From the NCBI RefSeq assembly GCF_030272615.1, contig NC_081406.1:118140847-118204846 (forward strand): 64,000 nt of DNA. The letters are read 5' to 3'. Below, piece after piece: positions 22,895 to 33,771 of this stretch. The notes below the pieces were generated by a model. It ran no database searches and had not been told where the DNA came from. It saw only the letters and a list, made by a program, of their open reading frames with translations. The stretch comes from Cryptomeria japonica. Lineage: Eukaryota > Streptophyta > Pinopsida > Cupressales > Cupressaceae. Position numbers and translations under genes: made by a program. Position 1 is the first letter of the stretch; every line of letters starts with the position of its first letter.

Positions 22895-25800
22895 ATGGCT
22901 CCTAAGTTGCAAAAACCTATTGTAGTTGAGACTATTGAGAAGCCCTCACTGAAGTATTCCTTACCTCCCAAAGTTGCATCTGAACCCGATGAGAAAACTG
23001 CATTTTCTCTTATTCTGGATAGGGTTCTATTGGTTAAAGATGTTAGATTCTACACTAAGTGTAATGTTGAAGAGATAGGTCATACCGAGATCAAGGACAT
23101 GTATGATGAGTTATGCACCGATGGAATCCTAGATAGCAAGTATGAGCATATCAATGTCAAGAGATTGACCGAAGCCCTAACTTACCCTAGAGTTTTCAAA
23201 CCCTAATGGGTTAAATTTGTTTTGAGTAGAGTTCATGATGACTTTATGTGGTTAGAGGAGAAACCATTCAAATCACCAAGGAGATCATTCACATAATAAC
23301 CGGATACCCTATATATGACCATACCCGAGCATAGAAAATGATTTCACAGAAGGAATTGATAACTTTAACCAGAGTTGAGTCTGATTGTAGAGATCTTAAA
23401 TTGAATAATGTTACAGATGCAGAGCTAAAGTTTGCAATTAGAGTCATCGGTTATTGTTTCTTTCAATCGGCAAGAGAAAACATTGTACCATGTGCAGCTG
23501 TAGATTTGGCCTACAAGATTGTGAAAAAGGGTATGAAGATTGATCTATGTGAAGTCTTGTTGAAAAACCTATTTGAAAATCTCAACACTATAAGGAAACC
23601 TAAGAAGAATAACTCGACAAACACACTAAAGTTTTGGGTCACTCTTAGTGTGCATGTTTTTCTATTTTCAAAAATTCTTCCCATCAATCGGTAACATAAT
23701 TTGGGAGTTACACATACCAATCACCCATAAAATAAATGACTTTATCAATCAGTTGGGTGATAATTTCAATGAGATAATGGGTGATTACTTTAGCAAATTT
23801 CGATAAAAGATGCATAACAAGTACAGAATCCCACCTTAGTTACTGGAAAAATATAAGGATACTATATGTTTTGAAGTGGACACCGACTACTGTTATGTCA
23901 ATGCAGTAGATCCTAGAACTCAATCTCTACCGTCCATGGGTTATGAGATGGATCTTGATATTTCTCAACAACAGATAGATGCCTTTTTGACACTTCTAAG
24001 GCATGCTACTGAGATCAGGTATGGTACCTATGAAGAGGTCAAAGAAAAAGTAAAAATGAGCATAGTAGTACCGAAGGCTACAAGAAAAGCCACTAAAATG
24101 ATCAAAGTGCTAACTAAGAAATTTGGAGAAGGTTCTACCTCCACTCCTATCAAGAGTGGTCAACTTACAATTGAGGAAGAATCTGAGGCTCAAGAAGCAG
24201 CCATCACTCTGAGCACCGAGTTGCCAAAGGGAAAAATATTGAAAAGGAAGAAACAAGATACACCTAAGGTATCACTGACTCCACCAGTTAAGTGACCTAA
24301 CACTAGATCATCTGCAGTGTCACCCGGTAAGAGGCAAAAACATGTTGAATTGCCTAAAGTTACAAAGACTTATAGAAAGTTGACAAGGAGACTCATTTTG
24401 AATAAGGAGTCAAGTGACACAAAATTTGAAGACAAAAATAAATTTCAGATTGTTAAAAGCACAAAGGAAGATGTACGCAGTGTTGACAACTTTTGTGCCA
24501 AATTGAAACAATATGGAGGATTCAGGTCATTCATGTATGTAAAATACGACTCCCGGATAGAAGAAGAAAAGAGACAAATAGAAGAGTCAGTTGTATGTAC
24601 ACTTCTCAAATTCCAAGTAGTTCCATTGGAAGTAAGTAAATTTCTTCCAAATGCATTATACTCTCACATTGATAGCAGATGGAAATATGCTATGGACTTG
24701 GAGAAGCAGATAAGAGAAAGAGTTTTAGTACATCTCTTTCCAGACATGTCAGTAGATGATATTAAAAACCATTTGAAAAACTACCAAACAAATTTTCAAG
24801 TGAGGCATAGAGCCTTGAAAATGATGAATGGACTTTATCTTGAAGTCAAAAAGGAAACCAAAGAAAAATGGCAAGAAATCTTCAGAATTCAGACTAAAGA
24901 AACTCAAGGTGAAGTAGAAATAGTTGACATTACCAAGAAAGATCTTGCTTCAACTATTCAACAAGATGAGGATGTCATGGACACTGAGGCACAAGAACAA
25001 GAGATGATAGAAGGAAATGCCTATGCCAAACTGGTATCAAGTGAATCAGTTTTGGAACAAGTCAAGTCCTATCCTCCGGTAACTCGGCAAGTTTCAACCA
25101 AGAAACCTCAGGACACTGATCAAGGAAAAGAGGGTCAATAGTTTACTAAAGGAGAATCTACATCTCAGGCCACCAGGGAACAGACTTCTCAAGCACCTTC
25201 ATGCACTAAAACTATTGCCACTGAGACCCCAAGCATGGAATCATCGAAGGACACATCAGAGGCTAAGGGAACCAACAAAAGTGTTCCCTCTACTGAGCAA
25301 CCTATTGAGGAAGAACAAGCCTCCAAAGCCATTGTACTCATTCAACCGGTGAATGCCTCCTCATCCAAAGAAAAAAAAGTGAAGAAGCATAGTTTCAAGG
25401 TAGATTTGTCAAAGCCTATTTTGTTGCCAAATGTTGACATTTCAAAACTGAAAGGGCAAGCACTTATTGAATTTGGAGAACTATGTAAAGCCAAAGTAGA
25501 ACAAGAAAGACAAATGGCTATTCAAAAGAAGAACCGAGTACTTCAAAAGGTTAAAGCATTATTGACAGACATGCTACCTGAAGCTACTGCGAATAAAGAT
25601 GTTGCCATCCATATGCAACTAGATGAACTACTCACCAAATTTGAAGCATCAGGAGTAGATGCATCAGAATACCTTAGCAAGTTGAAGGACAAAGAGCTAA
25701 CTGCCAAAATGATTGAAGAAGTGTAGAAAGCAATTGCTATAGGTAAAGTCAATCTTGTTGGACTCATTGCTGAGTTGCCCCCTCAACTCAAACATATTCT

Positions 25801-26254
25801 TTATTTATTTCAGAAGCTCTGTACATTTTTATTATTTATTAAGCATATCAAGCATAAGACCGAAGTCATTGAACAAGAGATTACCGATCTCTCCAATAAA
25901 TTGACCACTGAGCCAAATTCTATTCAGAATTTCTATACCAAGCTGCAAACTCTTATGGCTTGATAGTTAGAACTTCAGAATGAAGAGCATAAAAGAAGGA
26001 TGGATATCATGACTCTTTAGACCTTATTTATTCCCCACTTATCATCAGTCCAAGAGTAGATCAACCGAGCTACCCACTTATCTACTCAACTAGAGGGAAA
26101 CACTTTAGATGGTTTGATTTCACTGTTAGCTAATATTACAGCTCAGAATTCCCTAATCGATAGTGTCAAGGATGCACTCTCCACTACTCTTACCAATGCT
26201 AGTACAAAGTATAAATCTATTTTTGACCAGTTGCCTCCACCTAATGGTAACTAG
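22895..26254 (+). pseudogene. Second ORF of the pol-less element: long, coiled-coil-rich, unrecognised
   Basis: A reading frame of about 1,120 codons starts Met-Ala-Pro-Lys-Leu-Gln and is broken by a few stops and frameshifts near 23205, 23270, 23330, 23640 and 24293. The N-terminal third contains Leu-Thr-Tyr-Pro-Arg-Val-Phe-Lys-Pro and a block like Phe-Lys-x-Thr-Lys-Glu-Ile-Ile-His-Ile-Ile-Thr-Gly-Tyr-Pro. The latter resembles a block in the LINE-linked ORFX and, loosely, the 'putative plant transposon protein' type of domain. The middle has basic Lys-Arg stretches that could be nuclear localisation signals. The C-terminal half (24317-26250) is long charged helix. It occupies the place of pol, or the env-like position of Sireviruses. 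I see no membrane segment or enzyme motif. Confidence 0.6.
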
Positions 26255-26270
26255 TTTTGATGTTTATCAA

Positions 26271-26583
26271 AAAGGGGGAGTATACCGAGTATAAGAGGGA
26301 GTGTACCAAGCAGAACAGAACAGAGTATCCAAATGTATAGTTGAATTTGATAGGGGGAGCATAGATCATAGTGTAGTGAGCACTGAGCATTGATCACAAG
26401 AGCATGCAAATTAAGTTATGTATAGTATATTGATAAGGGGAGTATGTATTTGAGTATATTACTATTTATTGACAATTGTATATACTATCATTTTAGTCAA
26501 AATTTTGTAAGTATATAGATTTTGAGTTATAACTTTGAAAGGAGTTTTGTCAAACATACCAAACTAATGTCAAAAGGGGAGAG
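26271..26583 (+). promoter_or_regulatory. Five polypurine runs before the 3' LTR
   Basis: Purine runs occur at 26271-26280 (AAAGGGGGAG), 26303-26311, 26352-26359, 26435-26442 and 26571-26583 (the one abutting the LTR). This repeats the pattern at 775-952 and supports a Sirevirus-type 3' end. The last is the likely plus-strand primer. Confidence 0.75.
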
Positions 26584-27765
26584 TGTTATTATTTACTAAG
26601 TTGTCATTGGTTTTATGTCCAAAGTCATCCTATATACTCTAGTCAGTTAATACTACCAAAATATTCAGTCGGTAAGCACTAAAGCAGTCGGTTACAGAAG
26701 AAAGGAGTCACAGAGTTAAGTATACACCCAGCTATCTACTGAGTAATGTTCTATGTCTACCAAGAAACAAAGAAGGTATACTGAGTAATCTGAATTGAGT
26801 AGAAATGTGTTACCAGATTCAATGAACCTGGACACATATGTGGAAACATGTTACAAGAATCGAGGAACAGGGAACCGTTATCACATAGGAAATTGCACTT
26901 CAAGATTGTGTATGATTTTGAGGAAGTTTATCCAATGAAATAATTTCTATGTCTGTTCATTCGATGAATCTTGTTTGTAAGATCAAAGCATGAACAGATC
27001 ACCATCCCAGAGATCTATTTATACAGAGTGATTTGAGAATCAAAATGTGAGACATGTGTGATAGAAGAGTTAAAAAGGAAAATCATAAGAGGACACATTA
27101 AGTTGTGACTGCTATGACTAACAGAGATATTTATAGGTCATCGAGAAAGTCTTCAGAGAACAGTTTAATGGACAGCGTAAACATAAGGGTTTATCGAGTT
27201 GATTTATCAATTACCGAGGTATGCTATGAGTAAGGTAATTTCACATTGAGAACATAGAATCTGCTATGGCTTTTCAAATGTAAAGTTGCAGATATTTTTA
27301 AAGATTTTATTGAATCATTTGAGCTGTAATAGAATCCTTTAAGAGGGTAAAAGACTCTAACAAAGTCTATAAATTGTAAAGCCTTTAACCAAGTGCAGCA
27401 TTTTGTATAAGTGTTGTAAAATCCTTTAGCAAGGTAGATCTAAATATCTTGATACTCCTAACAGGGTAAGCTATTAGAAATATCTAATCATGTAGCTCTA
27501 ACCGAGCAACCTTTATTATTGCAGTAGTGAAGTTGTGGGTGCCATCCCCACTGCATTTTTTCTCTTGAACAAAGCATTTCTACGAAACCAAAATATTTGT
27601 GTTATTGAGTGAAATGTGTATGAATGTCATTTCTATAATTATGTGTGATGAGATCAGCCATTTATAATTTATGTTTATTAGTAAGATTGTTTTTGAAGAA
27701 AAGTTTTGAAGTACTAATTCACCCCTCCCCTCTCAGTACATTAGCTTTCCTAGTTGGACCTAACA
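26584..27765 (+). repeat. 3' LTR of the pol-less element
   Basis: It begins TGTTATTATTTACTAAG, ends GGACCTAACA, and is followed by the ATAAG target duplication at 27766-27770. Length is about 1182 bp, collinear with the 5' LTR. Confidence 0.92.
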
Positions 27766-27770
27766 ATAAG

Positions 27771-28327
27771 TCCTACTAAAAGTGTGAAGAACAAAATTCC
27801 ACAAGAAGAATTGAATGGTAAGAAGAATGGTGTACTTCATTTCAAAAAAAAATGGATGCATTATATATTCTTTAGTACCATCTGAATTATAAAGAAAATT
27901 GGATGATAAAATCTTGAGAAATGTATTTTCATTGGTTATAGTGAGTGATCAAAATCTAAGAGATTGTATAATCCCATTTCAAAGAAAGTAGTTATTAGAA
28001 AAAATGTGGAAATTAAGGAAGAAGAAGAATGGGATGGAAGCTTTGATAGATCAATTGTGATTTGAGCACCAATACCTCAATTTAAATAAAAATCCAAAGA
28101 CCAAAATGTACAAGGTGATTAAGAAAAAATCCACAAGTAGGAACAAGTAATCCAACCAGAACTCCAAGAAATGTAATTCAAGGTGAATCATCAAGTGATG
28201 CAATTCATTCCACTGCCAATTCACATGTAAGTGATGAATCAAGTCCTACCCTTGCTTCATTAAGAATAAATTATAAAGCTAAGAAAATGAGAAGTTTGAA
28301 AGAGGATTATGATCAAATGGAACAAAA
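27771..28327 (+). pseudogene. Copia integrase remnant, part 2, and linker
   Basis: The integrase frame resumes directly after the ATAAG duplication with Ser-Pro-Thr-Lys-Ser-Val-Lys-Asn-Lys-Ile-Pro-Gln-Glu. It is followed by Lys-Cys-Ile-Phe-Ile-Gly-Tyr-Ser-like and Tyr-Asn-Pro-Ile-Ser-Lys-Lys segments typical of copia integrase C-termini. The serine-rich linker to reverse transcriptase (28100-28327) contains stops. The exact continuation across the inserted element confirms that the two halves were once contiguous. Confidence 0.8.
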
Positions 28328-29654
28328 ATGAAAGATTTTGTCCCAATTTTTTCTTTATTCACTTATGATCCTATGTATTACAAAGAAGCAGATAAGGAGG
28401 AACATTGGAACAAAGCTATGGATGAAGAGATGGACTCTATTGAAAGAAATCAAACATGGGAATTAGTTGATCTACCTAAATGTAAGGATTGTATAGGAGT
28501 CAAATGGGTTTATATAACTAATTTCAATGCTAAAGGTGAATTTGTAAAACATAAAGCAAGACTAGTTGCAAAGGGATTTCCGCAATAGTATGGAGCTGAT
28601 TATAATGAAACATGTGCTACATTTTCTTGACCTGGTACAATTTGAACTATTTTAGCAATAGCTACACAAAATGATGAATTTTTGTTCAAATGGAAGTAAA
28701 ATCACCTTTCTTGAATGGTTTTCTTGAAGAAGACATTTATGTTTAGCAACCACCTAGATATAAAATATGTAGGGATGAAAGTAAAGTATGTAAATTGAGA
28801 AAGGCACTCTATGGTTTGAAAGAAGCACATAGAGAATTTTATAGTAGGATTGATTCATATATGAAATGCAATCGATTCCATAAAATTAGTAGTGAGCCCA
28901 CATTATACATAAAAATCAATGACAAAAGTCAAATCTTGATTGTTTGTCTATATGTTGATAATTTGATTTTCACAGGAAACTTGTCTGTAGACATATTTTA
29001 ATTTGAAATGAAGAAAGAACTTGAGATGATAGATTTTGGCTTGATGAGATATGTCTTAGGCATTAAAGTTGTTCAATTTGATAAAGAGATTTTCATTTGT
29101 TAGCCTAAGTATGCCAATGACATATTGAAAATATTTAAGATCTTAAATTGTAATCCAACATTAAATCTAGTTGCAATAGGAACAAAACTTAACAAAGATG
29201 ACAATGGGTCACATGTTGATTCAACTTTGTTCAAAAGTCTTGTTAAATGTTTAATGTATCTCACAGCCACAAGGCTTGATATCATGTATGGCGCTAGTTT
29301 GATTTCAAGGTTCATGGAGTCATGTTAGGATTTTCATTGGCATGTTAGAAAAATAATACTAAGATATGTTGCAAGAAGAACAAGATATGAAATACTATAT
29401 TCTAAAAGTAATAAATTTGATTTGAATGGTTTCACTGACATTGATTTTGTAGGGATCATTGATGATAGGAAATGTACTTCTAGGTATGTATTTCATTTTG
29501 GGACAATTACACTCTCATGGGCATAAAAGAAGCAACCTATTGTGACACTTTCATTGGATGAAGAATAGTATGTAGCAGCCACATCAGTAGCATGTCATCT
29601 AGTTTGGATGAGGAGAGTATTGATAGATCTATTGCATATACCAGAGGCATCAAC
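28328..29654 (+). pseudogene. Copia reverse transcriptase and start of RNase H (decayed element)
   Basis: The frame covers Trp-Asn-Lys-Ala-Met-Asp-Glu-Glu-Met, Thr-Trp-Glu-Leu-Val, Val-Lys-Trp-Val-Tyr, Lys-Ala-Arg-Leu-Val-Ala-Lys-Gly, Lys-Ala-Leu-Tyr-Gly-Leu-Lys-Glu-Ala and Tyr-Val-Asp-Asn-Leu-Ile. The last is the catalytic Tyr-Val-Asp-Asp box with the second Asp changed to Asn, which should abolish activity. RNase H begins near 29345. At least eight stops and several frameshifts are present; most stops sit where Gln or Arg is expected. RNase H is cut at 29654 by LINE copy 2 and resumes at 31970. Confidence 0.85.
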
Positions 29655-29671
29655 AATAATATTATGTGTCC

Positions 29672-29964
29672 CACTGGGCACCTAGATAAACAACTATGCC
29701 AAAGCTATAGCTTCTTGCATTGGGTTACACATGGTGATCAGAGAAGGGTTCAAAAAAGTATGGCTTGAGAGTGATTCTCTTAATACCATCATGTGTGTGA
29801 GTAAGAAAACCGAGCCCAACTGGACCATTAAGCATTTAATTCAAGAGTGTCATATGATGATTACTAAATTAGCTGATTTTAAAATCTCCCACGTATATCA
29901 AGAAGGTAATAAGCTAGTAGACCACCTGACAAACATGGGTGTAGATTATGTGGACATACAATGA
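29672..29964 (+). pseudogene. LINE RNase H, C-terminal part (copy 2)
   Basis: The frame reads Asn-Asn-Tyr-Ala-Lys-Ala-Ile-Ala, Val-Trp-Leu-Glu-Ser-Asp-Ser-Leu, then Ile-Ser-His-Val-Tyr-Gln-Glu-Gly-Asn-Lys-Leu-Val-Asp-His-Leu. These are the second half of a plant LINE RNase H (RVT_3 type), including the Glu-Ser-Asp-Ser catalytic segment and the terminal Glu-Gly-Asn motif. The N-terminal half is missing through 5' truncation. Confidence 0.85.
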
Positions 29965-30198
29965 TGGATAGGAAATGAAACTTTTTCGATAGAATTGTGC
30001 GAACTGACGAGAAAGGATGCCAAATGCATTGGTCACTCCTATTGTATTAATGATGATGGACTGCCAAATGAATTATAATCTTTCATGGGATTTTTGTTTG
30101 AATTCCAAAACTAGGTTTTCTAGAGTCTTCTTTTATAAATTTGCTTTTTCATTGTCTGGTTTTAGTTTGGCTTCCATTGTTGTAGAGGCAATTTTCTC

Positions 30199-31782
30199 AT
30201 GGGAGGTAACAAAAATAGAATCGAGCCTACTTCCTACAAGAAATGGAAAAATGATGGAGAGCTATGGACAAAGATTACTGATGGAAGACTTGTGCCATAT
30301 CTTGAGAGGATTCATGGCAATGATCTGAAAGTGACAGAGGATTTTGTAAATAGTTGGGAGAAAGGAATCCTAACAGCTTTTGGAGTGGAGTTTAGAATTG
30401 ATGAAACCTTCATTGGAGAGATATCTAGTTTGTAGATGGAAGGCAAGAAGTTTTATAGAGAAAGGAAGGCAATAGAAGAAGTCATTGTTGCTTACTTTGA
30501 CAAAGAAAGTGAGAGAAAAAGGGTGAGAAAGATGAAGGATGACAACTATAACGAGAAGGACCTGCAATCACTTTGGGATGAGATTACTGAAGTGATTATG
30601 AGGTACATTACACTTGATGGGAACTATGCCAGTATTTTCTCTTACCACTTTTATGATATTAAACCATTTTAGGCACAACAAAAGAATTTCTTTGCCTTTC
30701 TATATGTTATCTTCTCTTGAAAATAGCCTAGTGAATCATGTCAAAATTGGTGATAACCGTATTCTGCATGAGGGGATAATCATACTCATCATGGAATATT
30801 CTATGGATCATGGGGTTAAACCCTCCCTGACAGTTAAATCCCCCAACTCTCCAACCAACACTGATGTTCATTATGTGTCTGACATGGAGAGGAATGAAGA
30901 AGATTCTGGTAGGGCTATGGACTGGCAGGACCTCAATGTCTTAGATGATTCAAAATATCATCCTTCTCAGGAGGACGAACCCCAACAAAATATTACACTT
31001 GGCACTCAAAGTAGCAGAAGAAAGAAATACCCCAGATGGGCTACCAGTAAGTATAAAACCCCCAACCCTAAGCTACAGGGCTCTAGTCCCCCGAATACAA
31101 AGAAGTCTAAAATTGGAAAAACAGGGGAAAACAAGGGAAAGGAGAAGGAAATAAAGCTAGAAATCCACATTAATGTTGACCAGGGGGAACAGGGCGATAC
31201 CCAAAAAGATTTTGATTTTGGTACTCTCCTTAGCAGCTCTATCAAAAGCTAGGAGAATTGCTTTCTTTGAGTTAGTAAGGAGTTTAATTTGTTGAACGAT
31301 TATATTAAAGGCATCATTGATGCTTTTACTAAGACACCCATGCCAAGAAAATGGATAGACTTCTTTGAATGACATGGGAACTCATAGAAGATGTAAAGAC
31401 CATGAAAAATGGTCATGAATCAAGGATTGGTCAGTTGGAGATTAGATTGGAAGAAATTAACTGTAATCTGAAGAACCTAGTGGATATTAGTAGAGAAGAC
31501 ATGAATAAAAGTGCTTAGGGTCTTAAGAAGGTAAATGCAATGATAGCGGATCAAAGAGCTCATTCCACTACCAGTTTTCCATCCTCTGACACCAAACAAA
31601 AGAAGAAAATCTAGGAACCGAACTTGCAGGGTACAGGATGACAAATCACCACAAACCCCTATACGAGGACTAGAAGCAGGAACTAAGAGAAAAATACTTT
31701 TAGGTTCATCATGGATGAGCTCGAGGAAATCAAAAAGAGTATGATTCAGAAGAATTCGAAGATGACACAATGTCTAGTCTAG
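30199..31782 (+). pseudogene. Unrecognised LINE-linked ORF ("ORFX"), copy 2, best preserved
   Basis: The ATG at 30199 gives Met-Gly-Gly-Asn-Lys-Asn-Arg, about 235 bp after the RNase H stop. The N-terminal domain contains Trp-Glu-Lys-Gly-Ile and Phe-Arg-Ile-Asp-Glu-Thr-Phe-Ile-Gly-Glu-Ile followed by Met-Glu-Gly-Lys-Lys-Phe-Tyr. One stop lies at 30433 and one frameshift near 30660. The middle has Leu-Asn-His-Phe-Arg-His-Asn-Lys, Leu-Ser-Ser-Leu-Glu and Leu-His-Glu-Gly-Ile-Ile. A Lys/Pro/Ser-rich linker (30960-31180) is followed by a Glu/Lys coiled coil (31371-31780) with further stops. Total is about 528 codons. There is no hit to any family I know. It may be an RNA- or DNA-binding accessory protein, but that is a guess. 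Confidence 0.65.
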
Positions 31783-31969
31783 TGAGTTTTTGGTTTTGTC
31801 CTTGTTCTATTTTGTTTTTTTTATGTGTGGGCTTGGCCCCTATTTCTATGGCTAATATGTCGTTGGTTCTGGACTGGTCCACAACTGCTTATTTTTTGTG
31901 TTACTCTTTAACTTTCAGTTTTGGGTCCCTGTAAAACCTGTTTATCTTAATAAAAAATAATAATATTTT

Positions 31970-32361
31970 GTGACAACAAATTCACAATTGCATTGTCAGA
32001 GAATCATTTTTTCCACAAAAGGAGAGAGCACATTGCTACAAGATAAAAATTCATTAGAGAGCCCATGAATAATGGGGAAATCACTTTGGAGTTTTGCAAT
32101 TCTCAAGATCAACTAGCAAATATATTCACTAAACCATTATGTGAAACTAAATTTTAATATCTTAGAAACCTCCTAAGCTTACAAGAAATCAAATAAACAT
32201 ATGATAGTTATTATTCAGGGGAATTCTAGTGAATTCCTACCATTTTATTAGTAAACAAGTTATTTTAAATGGGTGCCTAACAAGGTTGTAAGCCAAGACC
32301 CATTATTTCCAAATTATAAATGGATATTTAAAGTAATTAGTATAATTAATTTATGGTGGAA
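31970..32361 (+). pseudogene. Copia RNase H end and 3' non-coding region (decayed element)
   Basis: After LINE copy 2 the copia frame resumes with Asp-Asn-Lys, then Glu-Asn-His-Phe-Phe-His-Lys-Arg, Asn-Gly-Glu-Ile-Thr-Leu-Glu-Phe-Cys and Ala-Asn-Ile-Phe-Thr-Lys-Pro-Leu, the standard pol end, by about 32155. The rest, to 32361, is the 3' non-coding region. Confidence 0.82.
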
Positions 32362-32501
32362 TGTTGGAAGATAGTAAATTAATTATTCACTAGTCATGAT
32401 GTAGAGAGGTCTGTTTGCAAAACCAAGAGGACCTCAAGCACTTAACTTTCATTTGAGTTGCTGTATGTGTAGAGTTATCTTTCTTGTCTATGCTTTTTTT
32501 A
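32362..32501 (+). repeat. 3' LTR of the decayed copia element
   Basis: It starts TGTTGGAAGATAG and is collinear with 13839-13977. The terminal CA has become TA. The ATTGG target duplication follows at 32502-32506. Confidence 0.8.
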
Positions 32502-32856
32502 ATTGGAAATATAGAGAAAATCACAAATAGTTTTCCAATATTTTAAAAATATGTTTTTAACAGTGCCAAATAGGAGAAATAGTGAACATGGGTGGCAGCC
32601 AAGATTTTGGAGCACATTTTGAACTTACTATCCAAGGATAGAGGCTCAATTATTCAATAGTTGAGTTTTTCTCAATTCTGATAGCAAAAGTTTTTCAATA
32701 GCCTGCCAAAGAGTAGAAGGAGAAGCCTAAAAAGAAAAGGGTATACTCACAAAGTGGAAAATATTCTCCTTGCTCAATCCATTTTAAACCAAAATTATCT
32801 AACTGCTTGGTTTGGGATAAAAAAATGTCTATAACATTGGATGTAAGCAACGAAGC

Positions 32857-32938
32857 ATTTACTTGATATTATTCTCATCCTCAACAAGAATGAGACAATT
32901 TGCTTGATATTATTCTCATCCTCGATAAGAATGAGAAA
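32857..32938 (+). repeat. 41-bp tandem duplication in copy B
   Basis: Two adjacent near-identical units share CTTGATATTATTCTCATCCT and AAGAATGAGA. The matching place in copy A (near 4190) has no such duplication. Confidence 0.75.
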
Positions 32939-33115
32939 AGAATCATTAACCAGCAGACTATGAATTGAAAAGAGAAATCCACTTGACCAAAGAATGAGAA
33001 ATTGTATAGACTAAATGTTAGCTAAAAGCTTTAGTAGTGAGAAAATTGAGAGACAGAGAATGAAGACAACCTTGCTGAATATAATGGAAGAGCCCAACAG
33101 ATTGATAGTTTAGAA

Positions 33116-33734
33116 TGTTAGTTTGGTTAGCTACGACAACTGGTTCTCCATATGTAATAATTAGTAAATAATTGTTTGCTAAACAAATTTTGTTAGATAG
33201 GGACAATTATTTGTTAATTATTTGATCTCTTTCAGAAACTTCTAGCAACCAATTTTGTTAGGGTTATTTAGTTGTTATTAATCTCAACCGTTGATTGAGA
33301 ATTAATCTCGGCCATTGGTTTTCCAATGAGAGTAGTATAAAAAGGGGTCAAGGGTCATTTGGAGTACACATGAAGTTTGTGGAGAAACTTGCAGTGTTAG
33401 CAAGGGCACAATGATAGTGTTGGGATAGTAGTGGGATAGAATCTTAGCAGGAGAAATTGGGAGATCGTTGAAGCTCTACCAGTAAGAGACAAGCAGTATT
33501 TGTATCTCTTGATTTATTGTAGTTAATATATATTCCTCATCTGTAGTACTAGTTTTCCCTTCGGGGTTTTTCCAAGGACAATTGTCCGAAAATATTGTGT
33601 CACTGTGTTGCATATTTCTTTCCATTTTTTTTTATTTGTGAAGTTACAATTGTGTTATTTTTCATTATTTCATAGTTAAATAATCTTTATGAGATAGGAG
33701 ATTAATAATCAATAACTACAATAGAATTTTCACA
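33116..33734 (+). repeat. Full LTR at the left end, resembling a solo LTR
   Basis: 619 bp, starting TGTTAG and ending TTTTCACA, bordered by TAGAA on both sides. It contains a TATAAAAA box at about 33336-33343 behind a CCAAT motif. It is not followed by the primer-binding site; that comes only after the next, partial LTR. Confidence 0.88.
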
Positions 33735-33771
33735 TAGAATGTAGTAATTTGTAAATAATGATATATAATTT

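Larger units (their letters stand above)
19775..27765 (+). mobile_element. Pol-less Sirevirus-like LTR retrotransposon, complete with TSD
   Basis: Two LTRs of ~1181 bp (19775-20955 and 26584-27765) are flanked by ATAAG target duplications (19770-19774 and 27766-27770). There is a perfect primer-binding site, a coiled-coil gag-like ORF with five zinc knuckles, a second very long coiled-coil-rich ORF, and five polypurine runs before the 3' LTR. No protease, integrase, reverse transcriptase or RNase H is visible anywhere in the 5.6-kb interior. It must have moved using enzymes from another element. LTR style, multiple polypurine tracts and knuckle-rich gag suggest a Sirevirus origin. Confidence 0.9.
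29669..31958 (+). mobile_element. 5'-truncated LINE, copy 2, with 14-bp TSD
   Basis: The insertion splits the RNase H of the decayed copia element between its Ile-Leu-Cys and Asp-Asn codons. Flanking duplications are AATAATATTATGTG (29655-29668) and AATAATATTTTGTG (31959-31972), with one mismatch, typical for target-primed LINE insertion. The 3' end is a short A-rich tail, TTAATAAAAA. The body starts inside the LINE RNase H and contains ORFX and a ~175-bp 3' untranslated region. Confidence 0.85.
13839..32501 (+). mobile_element. Decayed Ty1/copia element with ~140-bp LTRs, host of three nested insertions
   Basis: Short LTRs at 13839-13977 and 32362-32501 are flanked by target duplication ATTGG (13834-13838 and 32502-32506). 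Domain order is gag, zinc knuckle, protease, integrase, reverse transcriptase, RNase H, as in Ty1/copia. LINE copy 1 sits in the 5' leader, the pol-less LTR element splits integrase, and LINE copy 2 splits RNase H. With these removed the element would be about 5 kb, a normal copia size. Many stops and frameshifts show that it is dead. Confidence 0.88.
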
